From positions 1 to 64,000 of the forward strand of contig DASXHZ010000024.1 of assembly GCA_036488085.1 (NCBI GenBank): DNA of 64,000 nt, read 5' to 3'. Of this stretch, positions 17,447-25,063 are shown one piece after another. Position 1 is the stretch's first letter; each line of letters starts with the position of its first letter. Made by a program: the position numbers and the translations under genes. Below the pieces are notes generated by a model. The model was given only the letters and a program-made list of their open reading frames with translations, had not been told where the DNA came from and did not search any database. This stretch comes from DASXHZ01 sp036488085 (GTDB taxonomy: Bacteria; Acidobacteriota; Thermoanaerobaculia; Gp7-AA8).

Positions 17447-18487
17447 TCAAGCCTTCACCGCATATCCATCCCCGTAGAACTTGCTCGTGATGCTCGTGTG
17501 GAACTCGATCGCCTTCACCGGCGGGTACTTCGGTTCGCCAGTGCACGGGAGGACTTCGAGCAGCTCGTCTTCCCACACGTAGATCGCCATCGGAATCGAT
17601 ACCCGCACGTTGCCGCGCTGCGAAACGTCGCGCGGCTTGCTGACCCGGTGCGTGGTGGAGGGGAAGACGTCGTTGCTGATGCGCTGCATGTAGTCGCCGG
17701 TGTTGAGGATGATCGTGCCGCGCGGCGCCGCGACGCGGATCCACTTCATGTTGCGGCGGTTGAGGATCTGCAGGCCTTCGGTACGCGGCGCGGGGAGGAG
17801 GGTGAAGAGATCGACGTCTTCGTGGCCGAGGAGCCGCGCCGCGCCGGAGGCGTCGTCCGTGTCCGACATCGGCGGGTAGTAGTTCAGGCGCAGACCGAAG
17901 TTCGTGCCGGTGAGCTTCGCGTCGTAGAGGTGCGGATCGCAGCCGAGCGATTGAAGAAGCGCCTGCATGACGGGAAGGATCAGCGGCTCGTGCGCGGCGA
18001 CGATCTTCCGGAAAAATTCGCGGTCTTCAACGAGCGGCCAGAAGTCGCCGCCTTCGAAGGCCCGGCGGCAGAAGACCCATCCCTCCACCAGGTCGGGATG
18101 CATGTTGCTCGTCTCTTTGATCGGGAAGTAGCCCTGGTTGACCGAGCCGTGGCGTTGCGCGCGGTAGCGCAGCTTCTCTTCCATCGAGAGGCTCGTGAAC
18201 ATCTCCTCGATCTTCGCCTCCGACTCGTCGTAGAGCGCGGGATCGACGCCATGGCCGGAGAGGATCGCGAAGCCGATCTCGCGTAACGCCTCGCCGAGGT
18301 CGTGCGCGAACGCGGGCGAGCGCATGTCGCAGGTGCGGACGACGAAGTCGTCGTCGAACTCGTCCTCGCCAGCCGTCTCCGCCAGGTGATAGCTCTGGCG
18401 CTTCTCCACCTGGTCGTAGCGGATGAAGTCCTGGTTCGTGGCGTGGATGCCGTCTTCCTGCGTGCCCACGACGATAATGTACGCCAT
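17447..18487 (-). CDS. 2-oxoglutarate/Fe(II)-dependent oxygenase, isopenicillin N synthase family
   Basis: A 346-aa enzyme with the full Fe(II) triad: His222 and Asp224 in LLGHEDVDLFTLL and His280 in STTHRVSKP. The co-substrate motif RxS is RVSIP (Arg295, Ser297). The N-terminal DIOX-N part includes EIGFAILSGHGVD. Such enzymes hydroxylate, desaturate or cyclise small molecules using O2 and 2-oxoglutarate. The open frame extends about 200 bp upstream, but the part before MAYIIVVG is antisense to the cupin gene and not protein-like. The chosen ATG overlaps the divergent cupin ATG. Substrate unknown; the cupin and the nearby permease suggest a small metabolite or amino acid derivative. Confidence 0.88.
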   Translation of the reverse strand: MAYIIVVGTQEDGIHATNQDFIRYDQVEKRQSYHLAETAGEDEFDDDFVVRTCDMRSPAFAHDLGEALREIGFAILSGHGVDPALYDESEAKIEEMFTSLSMEEKLRYRAQRHGSVNQGYFPIKETSNMHPDLVEGWVFCRRAFEGGDFWPLVEDREFFRKIVAAHEPLILPVMQALLQSLGCDPHLYDAKLTGTNFGLRLNYYPPMSDTDDASGAARLLGHEDVDLFTLLPAPRTEGLQILNRRNMKWIRVAAPRGTIILNTGDYMQRISNDVFPSTTHRVSKPRDVSQRGNVRVSIPMAIYVWEDELLEVLPCTGEPKYPPVKAIEFHTSITSKFYGDGYAVKA

Positions 18488-18488
18488 G
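18473..18488. promoter_or_regulatory. shared start site of divergent oxygenase and bicupin genes
   Basis: The minus-strand ATG (18487-18485) and plus-strand ATG (18486-18488) overlap in CATG. No Shine-Dalgarno is visible for either. GATAAT at 18473-18478, seven bases before the plus-strand ATG, fits a -10 box for a leaderless message. Promoter elements for each gene would then lie inside the other's coding sequence. Confidence 0.4.
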
Positions 18489-19109
18489 TCGGTCGATCTC
18501 GAAGGCGGCTGCCGCGTCACGACGATGCGCGAAGGCGAACCGGAAACCGCCGGAAATTGCCGCGTGTGGCAAATCTTCGGAGGGGCGGACGCCATGAGTC
18601 TCCGCGTGGTCGAGCTCCTCGGCGAGCACACCTTCACGAATGACGCGCACGACGAGGTGCTGTACGACCTGGCGAAGGACGAAGGCATCTACATTCCCGC
18701 AGGCGCAACGCTCACGCTGAAAGCGCCCGCGACGTACGTCAGCTCGCTCACACCTGCCGAACGCTCAGGCCGCGCGACGCAAGTCGCGAAACTCACGGAC
18801 CAGCCACGGCAGAAGACGGCCGACCGTTGGTACGCGGAGCTGATCCAAGCCGAGGTCACGCAGTTCGTCGGCTCGATTCCGCCCGGCCGCGCGCCCGCTC
18901 ACTTCCACCTCTACGAAGAGGTGATTTGCATCCTCGGCGGCGAAGGAATCATGCACGCCGGCGCGTCGTCGACACCCGTCAGCGCCGGCTCGTGCATCTT
19001 TCTTCCGATCCGACAGCGCCACTGCCTCGAGAACACCGGCTCAGGCGAGCTTCGCCTCCTCGGCGTTTTCTATCCCGCCGGCAGCCCCGCGGTTCGCTAC
19101 CCGGCGTGA
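18486..19109 (+). CDS. bicupin protein
   Basis: A 207-aa protein with two cupin folds. The C-terminal domain is clear: PGRAPAHFHLYEEVICILGGEG gives the first metal motif (HxH plus Glu) and AGSCIFLPIRQRHCLENTG the second (His, Asn). The N-terminal half (VVELLGEHTFTNDAHDEV, IYIPAGATLTL) looks like a cupin that has lost its metal ligands. Cupins of this type are dioxygenases, isomerases or small-molecule binders. ATG 18486 overlaps the divergent oxygenase start (shared CATG), with GATAAT at 18473 seven bases upstream, consistent with a leaderless transcript; ATG 18525 is an alternative. The 3' end overlaps the convergent permease gene by 69 bp. Confidence 0.8.
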   Translation: MSVDLEGGCRVTTMREGEPETAGNCRVWQIFGGADAMSLRVVELLGEHTFTNDAHDEVLYDLAKDEGIYIPAGATLTLKAPATYVSSLTPAERSGRATQVAKLTDQPRQKTADRWYAELIQAEVTQFVGSIPPGRAPAHFHLYEEVICILGGEGIMHAGASSTPVSAGSCIFLPIRQRHCLENTGSGELRLLGVFYPAGSPAVRYPA

Positions 19110-20375
19110 CGCGATGTAAAGAACCACTCCGATCGCACTCCAGAACAGCAGCAACTCGACCGCCGGCAGTGAGATCTGCGTCAGCAGCGCGACCATGAAG
19201 AGGATCGAGATCGTCGCGAGCATCCGCTGCAGCCAAAGCGGCGTCGTCACTGTGACCTGCGCGAAGAGGTCCGGATTCCGCCTCGGCAGCAACAGCAGCG
19301 CGACGCTGTGCAATAGATAAAGAAGCACCAGCGCATACACCGCGACGTCGAGCGCGAGCGCGATCCGGTTCGTGAGCAGCAGCGCCAGCGCGCCGCCGAG
19401 CGTCAGCGTCAATCCGGCGACCGGCGTCCCGGTGCGCGGAGAGACGGCGCCGATCCATCGCGGCGCGAGCCGATCTTCCGCGAGCACGATCGCAATGCGC
19501 GACGGCACCAGCATCGTCGCATTCACCGAGGTGGTCAGCGCCATCAGCGCGCCGATCGTGACGATCGCCGCTCCTCCCACCGACAGATACGCCGACGCCG
19601 CCTCGGCCATCGGAGCCGTTGATACAACCAGCCGATTGGGCGCCAGCGCGCCGAGCCCGACGAGCGAGATCAGGAAGTAGATGAGCAGCGTCGCACTGAT
19701 GCCGCGGACGAAAACGCGCGGGAGGCGCCGCGTGCTGTCGCTCACCTCCCCCGCCGTTTGCGCGAGCGACTCGAAGCCGGCGTAGGCAAAGAAGAGTGGC
19801 GGGAGGCTGGCGACAAAGCCGCCGAGGCCGTGCGTGAAGAAGGGTTTGTAGTACTCGCGATGCAGCGCGAAGAGTCCCGGCCCGATGAGAACGAGCAGCG
19901 AGACGCCGAGGATGATGCACATCCACACTTGGAGCCGTCCGAACCAGCGAACGCCTGCGACGTGGATCGCGTAGAAGAACACTAGCGACGCGACGGCGAG
20001 GAGCGTCGGGTCGACGGCGACGAGCCGTCGCGCGTAGTCGGCGAACGCGCCGGCGAGATACGCCAGCGCGCCGGTATACGAGATGATCTTGAGCCACGCG
20101 CCGATAAACGCCAGGCGAAACCCGCGGAACGTGCGCGAGATGTTCGTGTACTCCCCGCCCGGCTCGCGTCCGAGCGGTGTGGAAAGGAACACCGAATACG
20201 CCGCCGACGTCGCGAGCACGGCGGGCGCGAGCACGACGTACCCGAGGATGACGCTCGGACCGGTCAGCCGCCACGCCTCCCCTGTAACTTTGAAAATCCC
20301 CGCACCGATCAGGATCCCGAGCAGCGTCGCGTACGACTCGATCGTACCGAGGTCACGCCGCAAGCCGGTGGTCAT
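19041..20375 (-). CDS. amino acid/polyamine/organocation (APC) permease
   Basis: A 444-aa membrane protein with about 12 helices. The N-terminal helix carries the APC signature LLGILIGAGIFKVTG, followed by GREPGGEYTNISRTF and the PLFFAYAGFESLAQTAGEVSDSTR segment typical of amino acid permeases. SVNATMLVPSRIAIVLAEDRLAP and PRTGTPVAG are also characteristic. It would import amino acids or amines with protons across the inner membrane. The gene converges on the bicupin gene with a 69-bp overlap. The substrate is not predictable; proximity to the oxygenase/bicupin pair may be coincidental. Confidence 0.88.
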   Translation of the reverse strand: MTTGLRRDLGTIESYATLLGILIGAGIFKVTGEAWRLTGPSVILGYVVLAPAVLATSAAYSVFLSTPLGREPGGEYTNISRTFRGFRLAFIGAWLKIISYTGALAYLAGAFADYARRLVAVDPTLLAVASLVFFYAIHVAGVRWFGRLQVWMCIILGVSLLVLIGPGLFALHREYYKPFFTHGLGGFVASLPPLFFAYAGFESLAQTAGEVSDSTRRLPRVFVRGISATLLIYFLISLVGLGALAPNRLVVSTAPMAEAASAYLSVGGAAIVTIGALMALTTSVNATMLVPSRIAIVLAEDRLAPRWIGAVSPRTGTPVAGLTLTLGGALALLLTNRIALALDVAVYALVLLYLLHSVALLLLPRRNPDLFAQVTVTTPLWLQRMLATISILFMVALLTQISLPAVELLLFWSAIGVVLYIASRRVANRGAAGGIENAEEAKLA

Positions 20376-20429
20376 GTGCGGTCACGGTAGCACGCCGTTC
20401 CAATCGGACTGAGCTACAATACTTTCATC

Positions 20430-21011
20430 ATGAAAAATGTATTTGCGGTGATCCTCCTTGCGACAGCTCTCTCGTCCGCCGCGGCCGAGGAGCCGAAGAA
20501 GCCGGCCGACTTCAAAGGCGTGGCGACGATGTGCAACGGGACGTATGCGCTCTGCATCAAGGCGCCGTGCTCGAAGAAGCTCGACAAGAACAACATGGCG
20601 CCGTGCGAGTGCGTGCTGCAGACGGGCTGGAACATGGGTCCGAACTCATGCGACGAACGGGCGCAGAAGCTGACGTCGACGTACTCGAACAACTTCAACG
20701 ACGGCAGCCGCACGGTGAGCTGTCCGTTGAAGACGGATTGGGCCTGGTGTTACGGCGCTTCGTGTGCGAAGGACCCGAAGCATCCGAACACGTTGGCCGT
20801 CTGCAAGTGTCCGATACTCACCAAGCCGACCGTCATCCTCACCTCGGCCGAAAAGTGCCCCCAGCAGGACCAGATCTGCAGCCACCTCTGGTCCGGCGCG
20901 CTGCCCGCCGAGAGCAAGTTCGCCAATGACTATTACTACTGGTGGATGACGAAGAACGGCTACCCGAGCGAAAAGCCCGCGGATGCATGTTCGCCGACGC
21001 CGGGGAAGTAG
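20430..21011 (+). CDS. secreted Cys-rich protein with duplicated module, hypothetical
   Basis: A 193-aa protein with a signal peptide (MKNVFAVILLATALSSAAA). The mature protein contains two related Cys-rich modules: the first around CNGTYALCIKAPCSKK ... APCECVL, the second around CPLKTDWAWCYGASCAKD ... AVCKCPIL. Each has Cys, then CxxxxC, then CxC in the same order, which points to duplication of a disulfide-bonded unit. A C-terminal tail has YYYWWMTKNGYPS. TACAAT at 20415, nine bases before the ATG, could be the -10 of a leaderless promoter. I do not recognise the family. Confidence 0.7.
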   Translation: MKNVFAVILLATALSSAAAEEPKKPADFKGVATMCNGTYALCIKAPCSKKLDKNNMAPCECVLQTGWNMGPNSCDERAQKLTSTYSNNFNDGSRTVSCPLKTDWAWCYGASCAKDPKHPNTLAVCKCPILTKPTVILTSAEKCPQQDQICSHLWSGALPAESKFANDYYYWWMTKNGYPSEKPADACSPTPGK

Positions 21012-21062
21012 TCGTCTGTAGCGCTGCCGCACGCGCGACGGCAGTCCATCCGGCACGCCGTT

Positions 21063-24005
21063 TCACATATGCGCCTGTAGCGCCCTCTGCTTTTCGTCCG
21101 TACAGACGCTTTCGCTTGCCAACACGGAACGCAGATCCTTCTGATTGGCGAAGCGGGCGCACGCCGTGGCGATCAGTTTCTCGGTAGACACCGTCTCCAT
21201 TTCGCGCGCTTGATCAATATTCCATAGCCGGGCGACACCGTTAGCCACGGAGAGGAGGCGATCGTGTGACGACGAGAGTGACGTCAATTGTGGGTAATCG
21301 AGATAGGGAAGACGGACTGTGCGCCGCGTCCCGTTCTTCGCGATCACGGAATACGAGCTGCCGACGTCGCGGTCGTCCTTGTCTTTTTCCGCCTGCACGG
21401 AGACGATCTCGCCGGTTCCGTTATCGAAGTAGCGGCCGTACCAGCGCAACGATTCCGGTGATTCGATCTCGAATTCCTGAGGCTGCAGAACGCCTTCGTA
21501 GCTCAGAAGATAGGCGCGGATGAGGCCATTGTTCAATGTGGCCGTGTCGGCTCGGACGAGCAGTCGCGGTTTGCCGCCGAGAGTTCCGAACCAGGCATCG
21601 AGCACATGGCAGGGTATCGGCAGTTCGATGGCCTTCGCCTGACCGGCGTCGAGGTGGATAAGAGTGGGTTTGAACTGATCAGGGCTCCGGAAGGCAACGA
21701 ATACCGCATTCGCAGTTTTGTTCCAGCGGACGACCGGTACATCAGCATAACCGACGGTCTGCCTCACCTTCATGACCTCGGTCGCGGTCGCGGTCTCCCA
21801 GATTCGGACTGCGCTCTCGTCCAGCGTGAGCAGAAATTTACCGTCTGTCGAAAGAGACGTGAACGAGAACGCGTGATTGCCTCGAATCGCGCGTAGCTCC
21901 TGATTTCGGTTCAGGTCGAAGAGGCGAATCCACCGCACACCGCGGCTTCCGGGACCCGAAGCGAGCTTCGGCTCGTATGCTACAGCCAGGATCGAACGGT
22001 CAGGAGCGACACTGACGTCTTGGTGTCTCGATATGTCTTCGAGCTGCGGCAGGAGGCGTTTGCTATCCGTATCCCACAGCGTCCACCGTTTCGGGTCCAT
22101 GCTCGATCCGGTGGTGAACTGCTTCCGTTGCTCGCCGGGATCTGGAACGCTCTGGGCGAGGACGATTCCGGAGCGCGAGAAGAAAGCTTCGACCCAGATG
22201 CGCGACTTCGGCGCAGCACGTTCGGCGAGGAATTTCCCTGTTTCTGCATCCCAAATGCAGATCTCTTTCGCGGCGATCGTGATTACCCACTTGCCGTCCG
22301 GCGAAAAGAGCGCGTTCTGAATCGGTGCATTGCGCCGTAGCCACAGGGTCGGTCCGACGCGCTTGAGAGCGTCGCGAACGATCTCGTCGTATCGCTGCGG
22401 TTCCGACGAGCTGGCGTAGGCTCGCAGAGCCCAGCTCAGTGCATCGATTTCGAGGGGCTGAAAACCGATCATGCGTCTGGCGACGGAAGCGCGTTCTTCG
22501 GCCCGCTCGCCCCGCTGCGTGCGCCAGCGCACGTAAAAGATGAGGGCCGTGAGCACGAGCGCCACAGCGGCTCCGGCGGCGATCTGACGGCCGAACCGCC
22601 GCCGCAGCCGCCGCTCGCGCGCGATTTCGCTCGCGTCCACGAATGCCCGCAGATTCTCACTGGGGGTAAACGATTCCTCATCGCGCCCCATCTTTTCGCG
22701 TGCCCCGCGTAGTTCGTCGCCGCGGAGCAACAATCCCGCGTCCTTGGTCTGCACCCATCTCTCGGCGTGTTTTTCCAACGCGTCGATCAGCAGGCTGGCT
22801 TCGTCGCGTGCCGAGCGCCAAGCGCGGTTCGACTCGATGATTGGCGCAATGAGCCGGTCGTGGGCGAGCTCGTACCACCGGCTGCCACCGCGCGTTTCGG
22901 CGTGAACGAGATAAAGCGACTGAAACTGGTCGACAATCGTGTTCGGCAGTCCGCCCGTGTTGCTTACAGTGCGGAAGACAAGGCCGCGAGTGCCGTCGGT
23001 GGTGATGAAATTTTTCTGAAACCAGCTCCGCAGCTGCGCTTCGGAACGCCCGCTGTCGGCCATTACCCGTGAGACGCACAAGTCGTAATAGGCTCGAAGC
23101 GCTGTATCGACGTCGCCGTGTGTGTTGACGTCCTTCGCTTGGATTTCCTTTGCATCCTCCGGCAGCGATTCCCAAACGCGGTGGCAAACGAGCTGGAGGT
23201 GTACGGGCTCAATGAACTCGCCGAGCGCTTCGCTGCCGTCAAGAGCGGGGATGCGAAGAAGGTTGTCGAGGAGCAGGTCGGGCACGCCACGAGCGAACGA
23301 GACGTCCGTTCCCTCCAGTGGTTTTTCGATTGCCTCCAGTGCTGCCGGGCGGCGAAGACGCTCGAGCCGCATCCGCGTCCGGAGACCATCCGGTAGTTCG
23401 GCCGCGAGCGCGTCGAGACTGGCGATGAATTCTTCGCGCAATGCGAAGACGACGCGAAGGCGCGAGTCGGCTTCGAGCGCATCCCCGATGTCCTGCATAA
23501 AGCGCGAGCGGTCTTGCCACCGTTCGGGACGGGTTGTGAACAATTCTTCAAACTGATCGAAGATCACCACGCGCGGCGGACGGATGGCGTGCGCTGTTTC
23601 CGGCTTGGGTCGCTGGCGGAGATACTGGCTCAAGGTTACCCGCGCGAGTTTCGAGGCGTCCTTCGTTTCGCGGTCCATCAGCAGCAGCGAACTGAGGGTG
23701 TAGACGTTCACATCAGTACTGCTGACGAACTCTTCGCCGATGTCCGCCGAGACGCGAACCGGTCCGATCACCTCGCATCCGCGTTCGATCAGTCCGGGGA
23801 TGATGCGCGCGTTCAGCAACGAGGTCTTGCCCGCACCTGACTCGGAGTAAAGCACGACGGCCGGGTAGGCGAGGACGAGCGACAGAATCTCGCACGCCTC
23901 GATGTCTCTGCCGAAGAAGACCGCCGCGTCGTTCGCCGTAAACGGGCGGGGACCGACGTAGGGAGACCGCGGCTGCTCAACCACGGAAGGCCTTCCATCG
24001 AGCAC
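21063..24005 (-). CDS. nSTAND-type NTPase with transmembrane helix and C-terminal beta-propeller
   Basis: A 980-aa protein. Residues 16-34 (YVGPRPFTANDAAVFFGRD) are the entry motif of nSTAND1-like ATPases, followed by Walker A SESGAGKTS (54-62), Walker B VVIFDQFEE (146-154) and the family's end motif YELAHDRLIAPII (378-390). A basic stretch and one transmembrane helix (about 473-493) come next. The C-terminal 430 residues form WD40-like blades (KEICIWDAETGKFLAE, FLLTLDESAVRIWETATA). STAND ATPases are signal-dependent oligomerising switches in defence and cell-death pathways; the propeller would be the sensor. The start overlaps the upstream SIR2-like gene by 29 bp, so the two are probably co-translated. 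The membrane helix suggests action at the inner membrane. Confidence 0.85.
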   Translation of the reverse strand: MLDGRPSVVEQPRSPYVGPRPFTANDAAVFFGRDIEACEILSLVLAYPAVVLYSESGAGKTSLLNARIIPGLIERGCEVIGPVRVSADIGEEFVSSTDVNVYTLSSLLLMDRETKDASKLARVTLSQYLRQRPKPETAHAIRPPRVVIFDQFEELFTTRPERWQDRSRFMQDIGDALEADSRLRVVFALREEFIASLDALAAELPDGLRTRMRLERLRRPAALEAIEKPLEGTDVSFARGVPDLLLDNLLRIPALDGSEALGEFIEPVHLQLVCHRVWESLPEDAKEIQAKDVNTHGDVDTALRAYYDLCVSRVMADSGRSEAQLRSWFQKNFITTDGTRGLVFRTVSNTGGLPNTIVDQFQSLYLVHAETRGGSRWYELAHDRLIAPIIESNRAWRSARDEASLLIDALEKHAERWVQTKDAGLLLRGDELRGAREKMGRDEESFTPSENLRAFVDASEIARERRLRRRFGRQIAAGAAVALVLTALIFYVRWRTQRGERAEERASVARRMIGFQPLEIDALSWALRAYASSSEPQRYDEIVRDALKRVGPTLWLRRNAPIQNALFSPDGKWVITIAAKEICIWDAETGKFLAERAAPKSRIWVEAFFSRSGIVLAQSVPDPGEQRKQFTTGSSMDPKRWTLWDTDSKRLLPQLEDISRHQDVSVAPDRSILAVAYEPKLASGPGSRGVRWIRLFDLNRNQELRAIRGNHAFSFTSLSTDGKFLLTLDESAVRIWETATATEVMKVRQTVGYADVPVVRWNKTANAVFVAFRSPDQFKPTLIHLDAGQAKAIELPIPCHVLDAWFGTLGGKPRLLVRADTATLNNGLIRAYLLSYEGVLQPQEFEIESPESLRWYGRYFDNGTGEIVSVQAEKDKDDRDVGSSYSVIAKNGTRRTVRLPYLDYPQLTSLSSSHDRLLSVANGVARLWNIDQAREMETVSTEKLIATACARFANQKDLRSVLASESVCTDEKQRALQAHM

Positions 24006-24885
24006 CGAGCTCCGCCGCGAAGACCGAGCAACTGCCCCAGTAGATCTTCACCTTCTGCAGGCGGTAATGTGTCTCGAGGTACTCGCGCTGGCGGCGCAGC
24101 GTGGCCTCCTCCTCTTCGGCGGTCGATTGCGGCGCAGGGGCGAGCTGCACGGAAATGTGCCGCGTTCCTTCTGTGCGCTGCATGTACCAGGCGAGCTTAC
24201 GAAACAGCACTTTGAAGTTCATGTCATTCAGGCTGTAGCCAAGGAAGAGGAGGCATGAGTTAGAGAGCGCGGCCTCGACGTGCGGCGGGATCAGGCCCGG
24301 CGTCGCCGATACGTTGGTCAGAAAGTCAAGATAGTCGTCCTCCGTCAGTACCATCGTGTCCGGTACGTCGAGCGTTCCGTGCAGATGAAACACGAGCGGC
24401 CGTTCGGGCGAGGGCGCCGTCATCGGACGGCTCCTGGTGAGGCGCCTTCGCGGCTGCGGCTTCCACTGGCATATCTCGCGAGAAGGCGTGCGCCGTCCGT
24501 TCTGCTGCAGGGCGGCGAGCATGAAGTTGTCGTAATTCGTCGTTATATAAACCGGTAGTTCGAGGTCGGCCACGACTCGATGCGGCTCCGATTCTTGCGA
24601 GAAGTCGGGAGGCCCTTTTCCGCTAAAGCGATCGCGGATCTTCAGCTTCGGTGTCATCGAGCCGAGGGCTCCTGCTCGGATGGCCATGTACTGCGACACG
24701 CTCGAGAGATTTTCGCGGTCGGGGAACGGGTAGGCGTATTCGGCGGCCCACTCCCGTGCGATCGACTTGCCCGTCGGCAGTGTCCCGGCACACGCTCCCG
24801 CACCGAGAAAAGGGGTGCATTGCTTGTACTTGATTGCTTCCAGCAAACTCCCCCACTCTTCTTCCGTCCAGGAAGTCGATTCCAT
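23977..24885 (-). CDS. SIR2-like NADase domain protein (predicted effector)
   Basis: A 302-aa protein with SIR2-like motifs in order: CTPFLGAGAC (GAG at 28-30), ITTNYDNF (Asn117, Asp119), FHLHGTLD (His169) and CLLFLGYSLNDMNF (212-224). These correspond to the NAD-binding and catalytic parts of SIR2_2-type domains that hydrolyse NAD+ in antiphage systems such as Thoeris and Avs5. There is no zinc-binding Cys cluster, so protein deacetylation is unlikely. The ATG follows GGAG with good spacing. It is the first gene of a two-gene unit with the nSTAND gene, overlapping it by 29 bp. The effector role is inferred from the family and from the pairing. Confidence 0.85.
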   Translation of the reverse strand: MESTSWTEEEWGSLLEAIKYKQCTPFLGAGACAGTLPTGKSIAREWAAEYAYPFPDRENLSSVSQYMAIRAGALGSMTPKLKIRDRFSGKGPPDFSQESEPHRVVADLELPVYITTNYDNFMLAALQQNGRRTPSREICQWKPQPRRRLTRSRPMTAPSPERPLVFHLHGTLDVPDTMVLTEDDYLDFLTNVSATPGLIPPHVEAALSNSCLLFLGYSLNDMNFKVLFRKLAWYMQRTEGTRHISVQLAPAPQSTAEEEEATLRRQREYLETHYRLQKVKIYWGSCSVFAAELGARWKAFRG

Positions 24886-25063
24886 ACGAACTCTCCAATG
24901 TGGCGCTCACTTATTGGAGTGTCGCGGTCATCGGTTTCCCACCGTCCTGCATGGCCGCAAGGAGAAACGAAAAGTAGCAGTGTCTTTCGCCGATGGGGAC
25001 CTGACAGTCGGGGTGAGGCCGTCGCCGTGCACCCACGCTACGAGTGACAGGCGGCGGGGTGCT

